From Amblyomma americanum (Eukaryota > Arthropoda > Arachnida > Ixodida > Ixodidae), in NCBI RefSeq assembly GCF_052857255.1, contig NW_027526708.1, forward strand, positions 58,481 to 122,480: a stretch of 64,000 bases of DNA, written 5' to 3'. The notes beneath the pieces were generated by a model that was not told the origin of the DNA, made no database searches, and was given only the letters and a program-made list of their open reading frames with translations. The position numbers and the translations under genes were made by a program. Shown here piece after piece: positions 10,385 through 21,530 of this stretch. Every line of letters starts with the position of its first letter. Within the stretch, counting starts at the first letter, position 1.

Positions 10385-11190
10385 ATCACAAGCCTTTATT
10401 GCAAAATCGCTGGGTTAATAAAAGTTATATGCCTTGTATTTGGCGTAAGGTCACTTTATTTAGGCGTCATTTTCTCTTCATACCAGGTGTCATTAGCATT
10501 CAATAACACACCTTTGGGAGCACACTTTTTTTCCTGAACAGATGCGCCACTTATGGCTGTCGCCTGATAAGTAAAGCATGATACGCATTGTATAGGGGAC
10601 AGAACTCCGTACCAATTTCCGTAGAGTCCTGTGTAACGTGAGTGAGGCACTCCATTACAGCATTCAACCAGGCCGCAGAAAATGCCTACACGTTATAATA
10701 CAAGAGCACATAATCGATATCTTATGCCTCGACCGTTACACATGCGTAAACTACTTTTTATTGCGTAGACCACTAATTGGGTCCCATACACACTTACTTG
10801 ATTACCTATGCGAAAAAGTTATCAGTTCATGTGCTACAGTTGTGATAAATATTTCAGACATGTGCCTAATTAGCGAAATAATACAAATGGCACTAATTTA
10901 CATTTCCCACAAAATATGAAACATTCGAAATGCCAGGACAAGAAACGTCGCTATTCTACTTCACTGTATTCAGACACTAAAGGCGGCAATCTTTTTTTGG
11001 TTATTATGGCATACATTCACCGACAGTGCTGAAAAGTGAGCGCATGACAGAATAAACAGCCACCCACATGCGCAAGTTAACCCCTCTTACCACACAAAAT
11101 CTGCGCGCAAACCGATAAGCTTTAAACCCAAGCACGAGAGAATAGGTACCACTTGCCATGCGAAGCTGTTTCTAACATGTCTCCATTTCC
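10385..11190. other. No recognisable gene
   Basis: AT-rich; only short unrecognised frames (10456-10650 minus, 10638-10919 plus). Confidence 0.4.
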
Positions 11191-11195
11191 CACTG

Positions 11196-11202
11196 TCATC
11201 AT

Positions 11203-11234
<32 letters not shown>

Positions 11235-11235
11235 T
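11196..11235. repeat. (CAT/CAG)n 3' tail of the RTE copy
   Basis: 'tcatcatcatcatcatcagc' followed by CAG units, immediately at the 3' end of the minus-strand RTE. Confidence 0.8.
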
Positions 11236-12205
11236 AACTACACCCACTAAAGGGCAAAAGCATCTCCCACGTCTCTCCATTTAACCCTGTCCTTTACCAG
11301 TTGCGCCAACCCTATGCCTGCAAACTTAAGCGCCTCCGCCAACCTAACCATCTGCCACCCCTGCTACGCTTGGCTTCTCTTGGAATCCACTCCGTTACCC
11401 TTAAGGACCAGCGATTACCTTGCCTTCGCATTACATGCCCTGCCCAAGCCCATTTCTTCCCACTGATTTCGACTAGGATGTCATTAACACGAGTTTGTTC
11501 TCTCAGCCACTCTCCCGCTTCCGGTCTCTTAACGTTACACCTATCATTTTTCTTTCCATGGATCGCTGCGTTGTCCTTAACTTAAGCTGAACCCTTTTCG
11601 TTACCCTCCACGTCTCTGCCCCGTAGGTGAGTACCGGTAAGATACAGCGGTCGTACACTTTTCTCTTGAGAGATATTGGTAAACGGCCATTCATGATCAG
11701 AGAGACCCCGCCATATGCGCTCCACCCCAAATCTTATCCTTCTAGTTATTTCCCTCTCACGATCCGGATCAGATGTCACTACCTGCCCCAAGTAGACGTA
11801 CTCCTTTAACACTTCCAGCACCTCGCTGCCATCTGTGAACTGTTGTTCTCTTGCTAGACTGTTGAACATTACTTTGGTCTTCTGCATGTTAATTTTTAGA
11901 CCCACCGTGCTGCTGTGCCTGTCTAACTCATTGAACATAATTTTCAGTTCACCACCTCAGTGACTCATCAAGGCAATGTCATCAGCGAATTAGATTATTG
12001 AGGTATTCTTCATTCACTCTTATCCCCAAATGGTACCAGTTCTGGCCTCCATATGCCTCCTGTAAGCAGGCGGTGAAGAGCATTGGCGAGATCGTGTTTC
12101 TTTGGCTGACGCCATTATTTATTGGAATTTATTGCTGACTTTTTGGAATACTATGGTAGCTGTGCGGTTCCTATGTATATTTTCCAGTATTTTGTCTTTG
12201 AGGTT
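11196..12205 (-). pseudogene. RTE-clade LINE, reverse transcriptase 3' half
   Basis: On the minus strand, in order: 'NTISPMLFTACLQEA', the catalytic 'FADDIALMSH' (about 11990-11960), 'GLKINMQKTKVMFN', 'YVYLGQVVTSD', then after a frameshift 'KRKVYDRCILPVLTYGAETW' and 'ERKMIGVTLRDRKRE'. This order and wording are those of RTE (BovB-like) reverse transcriptases, including the FADD box. The element is 5'-truncated, has at least one frameshift near 11700 and in-frame stops near the FADD box. Its 3' end runs into CTG/TGA trinucleotide repeats (11196-11235 on the plus strand), typical of RTE simple-repeat tails. Confidence 0.75.
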
Positions 12206-12209
12206 GCCA

Positions 12210-12800
12210 TGAGCACTCAACGTGCTGCCGAAAAGCATACCTTGTGGCCCAAAAACGTTTGGTGACGACTATAAAAACTCTGGCCTACATGCATCCTCGC
12301 AGTACAAAATGTAATGCCACTGTGAAAACTTAGGATGTGCTGCCGTAGTTCAACGTAAAGATGACTTTCCACGCTGTGGGAAGTTCTGTGACATGTAAGG
12401 GGCCCGGAAGAGTACTGTAACAAACTAACGTGCTATCGCAACGAAAGTTTGTGTCCAGCACGTTTCACTCACTCATGATTCATGGTTTTTCACTGGCCGT
12501 GCCGACACAGAGAGGAGGACATTCGTTTGCATAGCATGGGTTGCAGAGCAGGCCCCCGTCATTGCAACCATCTTTCAGTGGCAGTGGGATGAAAAATCAT
12601 CCCGGTGAATAGCAATGGATACAGGTGGTTGCAATTAATTAGCTTCCAACTACACAACCTCTTGTAGCCACAGTTGTATTTTAGTATGAAAAAACCTCCA
12701 CATGATATGGCAACTCCTCATTCATGTGCGCTACTTAAACATTTCATGCATGAGGAGCGCAATTCCATAGAGAATTCATTAACGTAACAGTGTTAATCTG
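12210..12800. other. No recognisable gene
   Basis: No family signature seen on either strand. Confidence 0.4.
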
Positions 12801-12804
12801 AAAA

Positions 12805-13435
12805 ACTTGCCATACGCGCTCCCCTCATTCTTATTCTTCTAGTTATTTTATTCTCGTGATTCGGATCTGTGTATTCTCTAACCACTTGCAGCACCTCGCT
12901 GCCAATTGCAAACTCCTGTCCCTTCCTGTGTTTCAGCGTGAGCGTGCACTCCTGCTGCAACACTCCGCTGTTTAGATCCTCAGCCCCTTAACGAAACTAA
13001 GATTCTGAGTCCTTTGAATAAGCCTTCATCGCAGAGGACAGCCTTGAAGGCACTTTTCAAGTTCTTGATGGACTCAGGAATGAGTGCAAGGTTGTGAACT
13101 ATCAGTGTGTGCCCTGTGTACCCTGCAAGTAATGGCCAACGGACATGTGGAAAAGTGATCATCTCCCTTTGTTCTCTCCCCTTTCTATTTCTCCCTCCGT
13201 TCCCCTTCCCACGTGTAGGGTAGCATACCGGGCGCTGCCTAGTTAACCTTCCTGCCTTTCCGTTTGTCCTTCTCTCTCTCTGTCCCTTCATGAGAGTGTT
13301 GAACATTACTTTAGTTTTGCGGAAATTTATTTCATACCCGCCGTTCTTCCCTGCTCTCTAGGTCACTGATCATGCTTTGTAAAATATTTCTTGAGTGACT
13401 TAGTAGGGCAATGTGATCAGCGAATACCAAATTAC
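12805..13435 (-). mobile_element. RTE LINE fragment split by an insertion
   Basis: 12805-12924 matches 11720-11840 of the neighbouring RTE copy ('cgctccc...cttattcttctagttattt', 'cagcacctcgctgccaattg'). 13292-13435 matches the next RTE block ('gttgaacattactttagttt', 'agggcaatgtgatcagcgaa'). Between them about 365 bp are foreign, the right-hand 145 bp of which belong to a dispersed repeat. Confidence 0.6.
13145..13290 (+). repeat. Dispersed 145-bp repeat, copy 1
   Basis: From 'aaaagtgatcatctcc' to a CT-rich end, including 'cataccgggcgctgcctagt' and 'ctttccgtttgtc'. Nearly the same block is at 55868-56010. Both copies interrupt LINE sequence. Confidence 0.7.
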
Positions 13436-13442
13436 TCAGGCT

Positions 13443-13676
13443 GCCGCCGCGGTGGCTCAGTGGTTATGTCAATCGGCTGATGACCCGAAAGACGCGGGTT
13501 CGATCCCGGCCGTGGCGGTCGAATTTCAATGGAGGCGAAATTTTAGAGCCCGTGTACTGTGCGATATCATAGCACGTTAAAGAACGCCTGGTAGTCTAAT
13601 CTTCCGGAGCCCTTCACTACGGCGTTCCTTATAGCCTGAGTCGCTTTGGGACGTTAAACCCTCTTAAACCATAAAC
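13443..13676 (+). repeat. Ruka-like tRNA-derived SINE
   Basis: Full-length. A tRNA-like head (A box 'ggtggctcagtgg', B box 'gggttcgatcccgg') is followed by the body 'gtggcggtcgaatttcaatg', 'agcacgttaaagaacgc', 'ggagcccttcactacggcgt' and the 3' end 'tttgggacgttaaaccctc'. Head order and length (about 235 bp) fit the Ruka family described from Rhipicephalus. No clear target duplication. Confidence 0.8.
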
Positions 13677-14160
13677 CGCATCTCCTACGTAGGATCTTTG
13701 CGGCATTTAAGGAGACCCCGCGAAATATGAAAACAAAATACACGTGACGGCGCTTATGCGCACCATATTCCAGGGCTCCCAAACGTGTTTTTAACGAACG
13801 AAACGTGCGTAGTCACTGCGCCCAAGTGACCGGCCGGCACTCAGAGCGACGGGCTCCATATTGATAAAAATAAGATAAAAACAGAGACTACCTTGAAATT
13901 CTCGAGTTTATTGCTTTCCGCACATTTTTGTTTTGTCCCTTGGTGGCCTGTCTACCAGTTATCACAGATCTCGCCGCACGCTGCCTATTTCCGTGCATTC
14001 TAGCCTTACGGGAGCTCGAGAAGATCAACTTCTGTCTCACAAGCCCCGCCGCAGTGCAGTGGTGCATCGCATAACCGCTGCATCACTGCTCCAGTTGTGG
14101 TATGAGGATTCACAACGATCCATTAGTCAATGAAAGAGAATCGGTACTTGCGCGGAAGCG
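13677..14160. other. Unique stretch between two inverted SINEs
   Basis: 480 bp without a recognised gene; short plus-strand frame at 13933-14133. Confidence 0.4.
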
Positions 14161-14164
14161 TTTG

Positions 14165-14400
14165 ATTTGGTTTGTGGGGGGTTTAACGGCCCACGGCGAC
14201 CTGGGCTATGAGGGAGGCTGTAGTGGAGGGCTCCGGAAATTTCGACCACCTGGTTTCCTTTAATGTGCACTGACATCGCACAGTACACGGGCCTCTAGAA
14301 TTTCGCCACTATCGAAATTCGGCCGCCGCGGCTGATGTCGAACCCGCGTCTTTCGGGTCGGCAGTCGAGCGTCATAACCACCGATCCACCGCGGTGGTTA
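14165..14400 (-). repeat. Ruka-like SINE, minus orientation
   Basis: Reverse complement of the same consensus: 'gggggtttaacggccc' at the left, 'ggctccggaaatttcgacca', and the tRNA-like head at the right ('aacccgcgtctttcgggtcg', 'accaccgatccaccgcggtg'). Confidence 0.8.
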
Positions 14401-15430
14401 CTTGGGTGCTAGGGATCTCTATTAGTATCGTATACCATTCTGTAGGACAGGTTGAGTGTCGAACAAGTTTTTTTATATCTTACGGAAGCGTAGAATTCAT
14501 GAAATACACATTATTTTTTATCGTGTTCTTAATTCCTGTGTAAAATTGTGGTGCTCTTTATTTTTCGTTGCTTATAAATAATGAAAAGGATGTCTTTTCA
14601 ATCAATTCTACTGGTTTTTATGTCCAGAGATCACTTTATTTGAATTATTTTGCTCGCCACTATCGAAACTTCTTGCTTTATCTTGCTTCCGTGAATCATA
14701 CACTGTAGGCTTCTGCATGTAAACGCAACAAAGGGTTTAGTAACACCACAAAGGTAACAAGTTCATTGTAAACAGAGCATAAATTGCAGCTGCATGTTAC
14801 TTAGGCAGCGTTTGCGCGAATGCGGAGCGATGCCGACCTACACACCAGGTGGGCTAATTCATGCCCCTTGAAAGCCTCCGAGTTTCGTGCCATCTAATTT
14901 TCAGTTATTAGGAGTAGTAGTACGGCGCCTAGTTAGTTGAGGTGTTGGCCTGACTCCTCTTAAAAAGTAATATATGGACTATGCTGTTCCGCCATTCCCT
15001 TTGAATAATAAGCAGTACATGCGAAAGTAATACTAGAAAGGTTGAGGATTGCGTGTTCTGCGTTGCACTACCGTCATCTGTCTCTGCGTTTATGCAACTG
15101 GTCCTCATGGGTGAGGCGGCGGAGCACACTTGCCACTTGCAGGTGCAGTTGGGACCCCACGTAAACCACCCAAAAGAAGCGGAACAAAAACCGGACTCTG
15201 CTAAAGCTCTTTTAAATGTAGTAATAAAAGCAGAGTTCGTAGTCCTATTTCTAGCAGCTCGATGGGCAGCAGTAGCTAGGTTAATTGCACTGGCACTGAT
15301 TAAATAAAGGCTTGAACAGCAGTGAAATCAAAGCAGTTAAACAAAGTAAAAACAGAAGGAGTCAAAACGCTGTAAACAGCAGGATCTCATGTCTTTCTCT
15401 CGATTTTCTTGATAATACGCGCGAAAAGTA
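14401..15430. other. No recognisable gene
   Basis: AT-rich; overlapping unrecognised short frames near 14929-15307. Confidence 0.4.
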
Positions 15431-15433
15431 TGG

Positions 15434-15815
15434 GTGGTGTGCACCTTGATTTTTAGAAGTCGAATCAAACAGCTAACAGAAAGCTATCTAGAAATGGATG
15501 AAAATACCATACAACCAGACTACCGGGGGACACTTAATCGAAATTTAGACGCAGACATCAAATACGCAGGGGTCTGGTCCGCAATTGGAAAACTTCAGAA
15601 AATATCTACGGCAGGAGCAGATAAAGTAACAAATAAGACTCTCAGGAACTTAGACAAAACGTCGATTGCGGCGGTTACAGAGCTTATTAACAAATATTGG
15701 CATGCAGGCAACATACCAAAAGAGTGGAAACACGCGAAAGTCACTTTTATTCCTAAAGCGGGTAAGAGGCCCAGCACTGAGAATCTACGCGCAATTTCAT
15801 TAACATCATGTCAGC
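15434..15815 (+). pseudogene. I-group LINE, reverse transcriptase N-terminal fragment
   Basis: An open plus-strand frame reads 'AIGKLQKISTAGADKVTNKT', 'LINKYWHAGNIPKEWKHAKV' and 'TFIPKAGKRPSTENLRAISL'. These are the entry motifs of I-group/jockey-like reverse transcriptases (family forms: SAPGPDgIt, W..A.v..IPKpGK, yRPIsLts). The frame stops making sense at about 15815, where a tRNA-like SINE begins. No later RT motifs are present. Confidence 0.7.
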
Positions 15816-15827
15816 AGATTGGACAGC

Positions 15828-15941
15828 CGTCGCCGTGGCTCAGTTGGTAAGAACACCGGACGCGATATTCGGAGGTCGTGGGTTCGGATCCCACCGGCGG
15901 CATGGTTGTTTTTTCTGGTGCTTTATAAGTAATTTTATTTA

Positions 15942-15945
<4 letters not shown>
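15828..15945 (+). repeat. tRNA-derived SINE with short tail
   Basis: 'gccgtggctcagttggtaag' (A box) and 'gtgggttcggatcccaccgg' (B box plus acceptor-like 3' arm) can be read as a tRNA-like cloverleaf of about 73 bases. It is followed by 'tggttgttttttctggtgct' and the (TA)n run. Mismatches in the stems and the attached tail argue for a SINE and against a functional tRNA gene. Confidence 0.6.

Positions 15946-16019
<74 letters not shown>
15946..16019. repeat. (TA)n microsatellite
   Basis: About 37 uninterrupted TA units. It gives the Ile/Tyr run in the minus-strand frame 15811-16107. Confidence 0.95.
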
Positions 16020-16023
<4 letters not shown>

Positions 16024-18030
16024 ACCCCCCGTAAGAGCCACATCACTCCATTCTGTCTTATGTTCACGCAACCACACACCAGAAAATGGAGTAAATAAAT
16101 GGCACAAAAGAATTTTATTTTACGTTTTGACGATCTATCTCGCGCTGCACATTTCGCGGGGATCTATTATGGAGCAAAATACTGTCACCACGATTTGAAA
16201 TGAAGGCAATATTAATTTTGGCTACACATTCACAACGAATCGAGCGAGAAAGGTGTGGCGTTAGGACGGCGACCTCCCGCCGACAGTCTGTGGGCTCGCG
16301 CACAATGCGCCCAATGAATGGTCAGCCAACCCGTAATTAAGTCCTGCGCCAAAATGGCATCGGTATACGCAGACGTCTCCTCCTAGAATCTCATTCGGAA
16401 TAATTTCTGACGGCGGGGCCTCCTCGAGTAAAATAATAACATCAACTACAAACCAATTTTTTGAGAGCGGTCTACGGCGGTAGTCAGTTTCTCTTTGCCT
16501 CTAGTGTGTTAGGTGTATCAAGGGGCCCCCAGGTTCTTTCATATTAGTCGTAATACTTATAAAGGCCTTTGCACAAAAGCGAAAGGCGTAACCTTGACTT
16601 CATTAAACTCTGAAAAACTGCTTGAAGATCAGCGTTTGCAGGTAGAGGCCGCACCCCGTCGACACATCGAAAAAAAGTGCAGCCCTTTAAGAATGTATGC
16701 AGTGTCTGGGAGATGAAGCTCTGAAGGGCAAGAGAACCGCCGTATGAAGATCACAAAATATGAAGCAAACGGTCCCAATCCAGCAAGATCCGAGTATAAA
16801 AACGACCGATTTCATTTAAGGGCCCTTATGATGCACACACATTCAACTGGTACGAGGGTGTTGCACATCATTATTTTTTTATATACACAAACAATTATGC
16901 TAATTGCTCAACATATATTTTTTGTATTCGTAATCAATTTCCTGCCACAAATTTAGATTTTCGCAATCCTGCACCGCTTAAGCACATTGCGGTTGTGTGC
17001 TGCATTGGCAGCCAGTAGTGTACAAAAGTAGTAGTTCATGCCAAACAATTAAAAAACTGTTTTAACGAAAGTTTGAACAAAATGCGAATACACAACTTGC
17101 TCAGTGATGCATATTTGACAACACGAATCAGACAGCTATGTACAAAAGGACGACATAATTCAAATTTTTTTTACACACACCAGACAAAATAAAAGAAAAT
17201 AGCAATGGCATACATAGACTGTCACCATGAGAATTTAAAACCATCGTAAAACATGTTTCTTAGTGCTGGCTTCGCGGGTGTAACCGAAAACACATAATTT
17301 CTACTCCGATAACATATTGAATAAAAATAGGCCATAAAAAATTTCTGCACCTTTTGCCATTTTTCGCGTGTGTTCTTGCACATGTGTAAAATTTGGGTTT
17401 CCTTATTTTAATTATAATTTTAGGTTTTACGGCGAATAGCTCTTTGTATCAGGAATATCGTCATGGTAGACGTTCTCTGTGGTGTTCGTGAGTAGTAGAA
17501 AAGAACACGCAATTAAAACGTGCCAAAACAGTGATGAGGGGACGAATAAGAGACTTCTAAGCATAGGGTACTTGTTTTTGCCTTTCTCACCTTTGCCCAT
17601 TCTCGGCAAAAGGTGAATAGAAGAACATCGGCCAAATAAAGGTGAGAATCGTAAGACCCTTACGCCTAACATGAGGACGAACTGATCCCATACATACCGA
17701 AACTTTCTCGTCCAGCAGTATTCAGCAGAGGAAAAATCTTAAACTTCTGTGCAACGCTTGAGCCGCCTGTAGCGCGAACAAGCGATTTTCACTCTCCATT
17801 GCCTCAGACCACTCGCCCATCGGTGCAGCCTCTCGCACAGCGTGCGTTACTATAACATCTTGCTATGTGCCTTATCCTTTCGTTCTGCGCCACTGATGTT
17901 CTGGAAATCCAAGAGAAAAATCGGTCTCTGAGGAAAGGAAGGCTTAGTAAACGCGATCTACAGCGCATGCAGACGTCACCTCCTGTTCTTCGGAAGCCTG
18001 AGCTGATCACGCAGGTCACCTCTCATAAAA
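16020..18030. other. No recognisable gene
   Basis: Two kilobases, mostly AT-rich. Short frames at 16115-16303, 16513-16716, 16744-16956, 17427-17672 and 17804-18071 carry no signature. Confidence 0.4.
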
Positions 18031-18032
18031 AG

Positions 18033-18328
18033 CACCGTCGCGGCTCAGCGGTAAAGGCGCTCAGCTATTAAGCCAGGATACCCGCGTTCCAACCAGGTCG
18101 CAGCGGCCGCGTTTCGATGGAGGCAAAACGCAAAAGGCGACCGCGTGATGTGCGTTGTCAGTGGAAGTTAAGCATCCCCAGGTGGTCGAATTTATTCCGC
18201 AGCCCTCCGCTACGGTACCTCTCTTCCTTTCTTTTTTCACTATCTCATTTATTCCTTCCCTTACGGCGCGGTTCAGGTGTCTGCCGATATCTGAGACAGA
18301 TGCTGCGCCATATCTTTTCCTCAAAGTT
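18033..18328 (+). repeat. tRNA-derived SINE, full length
   Basis: Head 'gcggctcagcggtaaaggcg' (A box) and 'gcgttccaaccaggtcg' (decayed B box); body 'gtttcgatggaggcaaaacg', 'catccccaggtggtcgaatt', 'ccctccgctacggtacctct'; 3' end 'gagacagatgctgcgccata'. It serves as the reference for the fragments at 3106-3330 and 4240-4295. The short frames here are artefacts. Confidence 0.75.
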
Positions 18329-18679
18329 AACTTTCATCAAAAGTGGCGAAGCTATCAGAGCTCGTTTTCGGTCGGTGTGTTGACCCAAGGAAAGAAATAG
18401 TCTGACGACGGAAACTACAAGACGAGAGCAGGGCAACCACCGCACATGCTACCTACCCTTACAAAAAAAATTACGGTGTTTCTGCAGAATCTTTATTGCT
18501 CAATCGCATCACACAAAACAATTTCTGTGGTGTTCATGTTGATGTTTGTGTGGAGGACTTGTCGAAACATTCCAGAAAATTTTCCGCCGATTGTATAATG
18601 TGCACGTGCTGACTAAACATCTGATAAGTATATGATGAATCCGCTTGAGGGATTTTTGTTAACGATGTTTTGTGGAGTC

Positions 18680-19410
18680 TCCAGGTAATTTGAAGCCGAT
18701 TTTGTGATTTGGTGTGATGACCGATTTTGTGATGTGGATGTGATGTCTGATTTTGTGATGTGGATGTGAGGCCCAATTTTGTGATACGGAAGTGGTGTCT
18801 GATTTTGTGATGTAGGTGTGATGTCCTATTTTGTGATGTGGATGTGAAGTCCTATTTCCCGATGTGGTTGAGATGTATGATTCCATGATGTGAATGTGAT
18901 GTCCGATTTCCTGATGTGCATATGATGTCCAATTTTGTGGTGTGGATGTGATGTCCGATTTTTTGATGTGGATGTGATGTGATTTTCTGACGTGGTTGTG
19001 ATGTCCGGTTTCTTGATGTGGGTGTGAAGTACGATTTCGTGATGTGGTTGCGATGTCCGATTTCTTGATGTGGTTGTGATGCCCGATTTCGTGATGTGGA
19101 TGTGATGTCCGAATTTTTGATGCGATGTGCGATTTTGTGATGTGGATGTGATGTGATTTTCTGATGTGGTTGTGATGTCCGCTTTTCTGATGTGGACGTG
19201 ATGTCCGATTTTGAGATGTGGACGTGATGTCCGATTTTGAGATGTGGATGTGATGTCCGAATTCCTGATGTGGATGGGAGGTCAGATCTCCTGATGTGGA
19301 TGGGAGGTCAGATCTCCTGATGTGGATGTAAGCTTCGATTTTGTGGCGTGGATGTGATCTCTTATTTTGCGATGTGGATGTCATGTCCAATTTTGCGATG
19401 TGCACGTGAT
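18680..19410. repeat. 26-bp minisatellite
   Basis: About 28 tandem units of roughly 26 bp with a core such as 'gatgtccgattttgtgatgt' + 'ggatgt', moderately diverged. Two adjacent units near 19265-19325 are almost identical ('gaggtcagatctcctgatgt'), showing recent local duplication. The 262-codon minus-strand frame 18659-19447 is produced by this array: three units equal 78 bp, so the peptide repeats every 26 residues (His/Ser/Thr/Lys-rich). I do not consider it a gene. Confidence 0.9.
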
Positions 19411-19414
19411 ATAA

Positions 19415-20385
19415 GCACATAACGGTAGTGCTCGTTCGGATCTGCATCTTTCATAAAGAGTAAAGTACTCCGTGAATGCATATGATCACCAAAAATAGAT
19501 GAATGCCGCAGGCAATACGTACTTTGATCAGGTATGGCTTTTGAGAATTTATTTTCAAACGGCAACTTATATCGTTACAAACTGTGCACGATGTAATTTT
19601 ATTTCTCGGGAGACCATGGAGGAAAGGCTGCACCAAATCTGTTGTCCCGAAACTCCAGGAAACTTGGGGCATGTGCGCCCTGGAAAAATAAAAACAAAAC
19701 CAAGTGTAGAGCCGTTGTAGCATGCAGAAGCTCTGAATTCAGTTTCAAGGGATCAGGTCCTTGCGTTTGGCTCGGATTGTGGTTCAAGACCACAAGCATA
19801 TCTATGCAAAGAGGTAATCATAAAAAAGAGTGGAAGAAGCAAAATGTTCATTTTACATGTCATTACCATTTCACCCATTTAAGAGGAGCACAGGGAAACA
19901 TAGAAACCTAACTGGTTAATGAGTTGAAGAAGCAAAATGTGCATTTCACATATGCCATTACCACCTAATACTTTTACCACAAGGAAACATACAATCCTAA
20001 CTGGATATTAGGAAGAGAATAAGAAGACGTAATTGTCTTCGTATTGCATGCGCCACAGTAGAGTTTTAAAGTTCCGATTATCACTAAAACTTTTCAAAAT
20101 GCAGTACGATACCCTGCAGGTTATAAAATTTCGGGTGTTTTCTTTTAGCCACTTAATCTTTGACTAAAAAAGAGGCAAAATGAAGAAACTAATGTAGGAA
20201 AAGAAATCTTACAATGTATCAATTACTTACATTCTCTAAATTTACTTCTTTGTGAGATGAGAGTAAAATGCCCCAGTACACATTTTCGTCATTTAAGTGT
20301 AAACTCTGAGCTTGCCCTAAGACTGCTTAGCAATGCTCCGACCGCAAAGGCTAAAATGATGAAATAATGAAATACACAGACATAC
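19415..20385. other. No firm gene; possible downstream BEN-locus exon
   Basis: Mostly AT-rich. On the minus strand an acceptor ('ttgcctcttttttag') at about 20163 opens a short segment read 'VAKRKHPKFYNLQ' after an in-frame stop, with GTATCG beyond it. This could be the decayed next exon of the BEN-domain locus, but support is weak. Confidence 0.25.
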
Positions 20386-20601
20386 CGATAATGGCATCAA
20401 ATCTCCAGATCAAGTGACTTTTTTTTCCGCGTCTTTGTTTGCATTGTTTCCCTTTCCCGTCAGCGACTTGCCACGGGGTTCTTCCAAAGTGAAGACATTG
20501 CGCAGGAGATGCCAGGCAAACTTACACGGTTGACCTCCGCAGTGGGCTAACGAACGGTCGATGACCGGATTTTCTGCACATATTTCATTTCCGATTTCCA
20601 C
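20386..20601 (-). pseudogene. BEN locus exon 5 (BEN domain, frameshifted)
   Basis: After 'attccgcag' the exon reads 'VEIGNEICAENPVIDRSLAH', 'CKFAWHLLRNVFTLEE' and 'GKSLTGKGNNANKD'. This is the BEN pattern (hydrophobic strand, 'kfar.Ll..vF...El...sl.Gk', then 'k..LD...l.aI'). An A8 run causes a frameshift; another frame resumes 'SLDLE' and a further one 'FDAII' before donor GTATGT. So the end of the domain is split over three frames. Confidence 0.5.
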
Positions 20602-20931
20602 CTGCGGAATCAAGTTTTAAACAATACCTTGATAAGCATGATAGCGTATTTGCAAAAAACGACATGAAATGTGAACCTTCTTCCTTCAGCTCGGTCGTTA
20701 TTTAGGGCTATCAATAGAGGTGCTTCTTTACTCAAGGTGGGTATACGAGCAAATGTCTGCTTCTTTCTCGTGAGAGGAAAAACTGGGAGATACGAGGGAC
20801 AGCATTGAGAGAGACAAGCCATGTTCTATGCACATGACAACAACCCAGCGTGGGAAGTATCGGAAGTCACGTTGCCAATAGCTTACTACTTGCTGGTCTC
20901 GCAGTCATTGCTGAAATTCTGAAGTTGTTTC

Positions 20932-21068
20932 AGGCTATGAGGGACGTCGTAGAGGAGGTTTCCGAAATTTCAATAACATGGGATTATTTAACGTGCACGA
21001 CACCACACAGAACAGTGGGACCTTAGGTTTCTCCTCCATCTAAACGTGGTCGGGATCGAACCCGCATA
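20932..21068 (-). repeat. SINE fragment (Ruka-like), minus
   Basis: 'ctatgagggacgtcgtagag', 'tttaacgtgcacgacaccac', ending 'gggatcgaacccgc' (B box). Confidence 0.6.
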
Positions 21069-21082
21069 TTGCTCAGCCCGCG

Positions 21083-21215
21083 GACGTAGGGTCGGATTCC
21101 GGCCGCGGTGGCCGCGTTTTAATAGAGGCGAAATGAAAACATTCCTGTGTGCTGCGCGATGACAGACGTTTAAGAATCCTTAATTGGGATACAGTGAAGC
21201 TCCGACCACATTGAC
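21083..21215 (+). repeat. SINE fragment, plus, head to head with the previous one
   Basis: 'ggtcggattccggccgcggt', 'taatagaggcgaaatgaaaa', 'gtgtgctgcgcgatgacaga', then a decayed '3'-body. Confidence 0.55.
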
Positions 21216-21467
21216 GAGCGCCGCACATAATTTCTCTACGAAAAAAAGTTCATAGTTATTGCTCTTTTTGGTACCTGTGCAAGAAGCTAATCACAAGAAA
21301 CAAATTCTAACTTTAAGGTCTAAGAATTTGAGACCTTGCTTGTTTAATTAAATAAAACATAAAAAAGCATTTCTTTTACTGCTGTGGTTGACCAGTGGAA
21401 GAATACAGGATGCCGTGGACCGTGGCCCGGTATTAAGAACTGGTGTTCTTTTTAAGGTCTATCCAAC

Positions 21468-21530
21468 TAGCGGTCGTCGAAATTAATCCCGAGTACTCCG
21501 CCACGACGTCCCTCATAGGAAACGTCACTT
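21468..21530 (+). repeat. SINE 3'-body fragment
   Basis: 'ggtcgtcgaaattaatcccg' and 'tccgccacgacgtccctcat' match the SINE 3' body. Possibly the continuation of the 21083 copy after a 250-bp insertion. Confidence 0.5.

Noticed and set aside
13477..13490. Hammerhead-like core CTGATGA...CGAAA
   Set aside because: Only CC separates the two parts, so stem II cannot form; it is the anticodon-arm region of a tRNA-derived SINE and recurs in the other copies.
15828..15902. Functional tRNA gene
   Set aside because: Cloverleaf is imperfect and the sequence continues into a SINE-style tail; treated as a tRNA-derived SINE.
15811..16107. 98-codon ORF with Ile-Tyr run
   Set aside because: Translation of the (TA)n run and the flanking SINE.
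18659..19447. 262-codon minus-strand ORF
   Set aside because: It is the translation of a 26-bp minisatellite; the peptide repeat follows from the DNA repeat.
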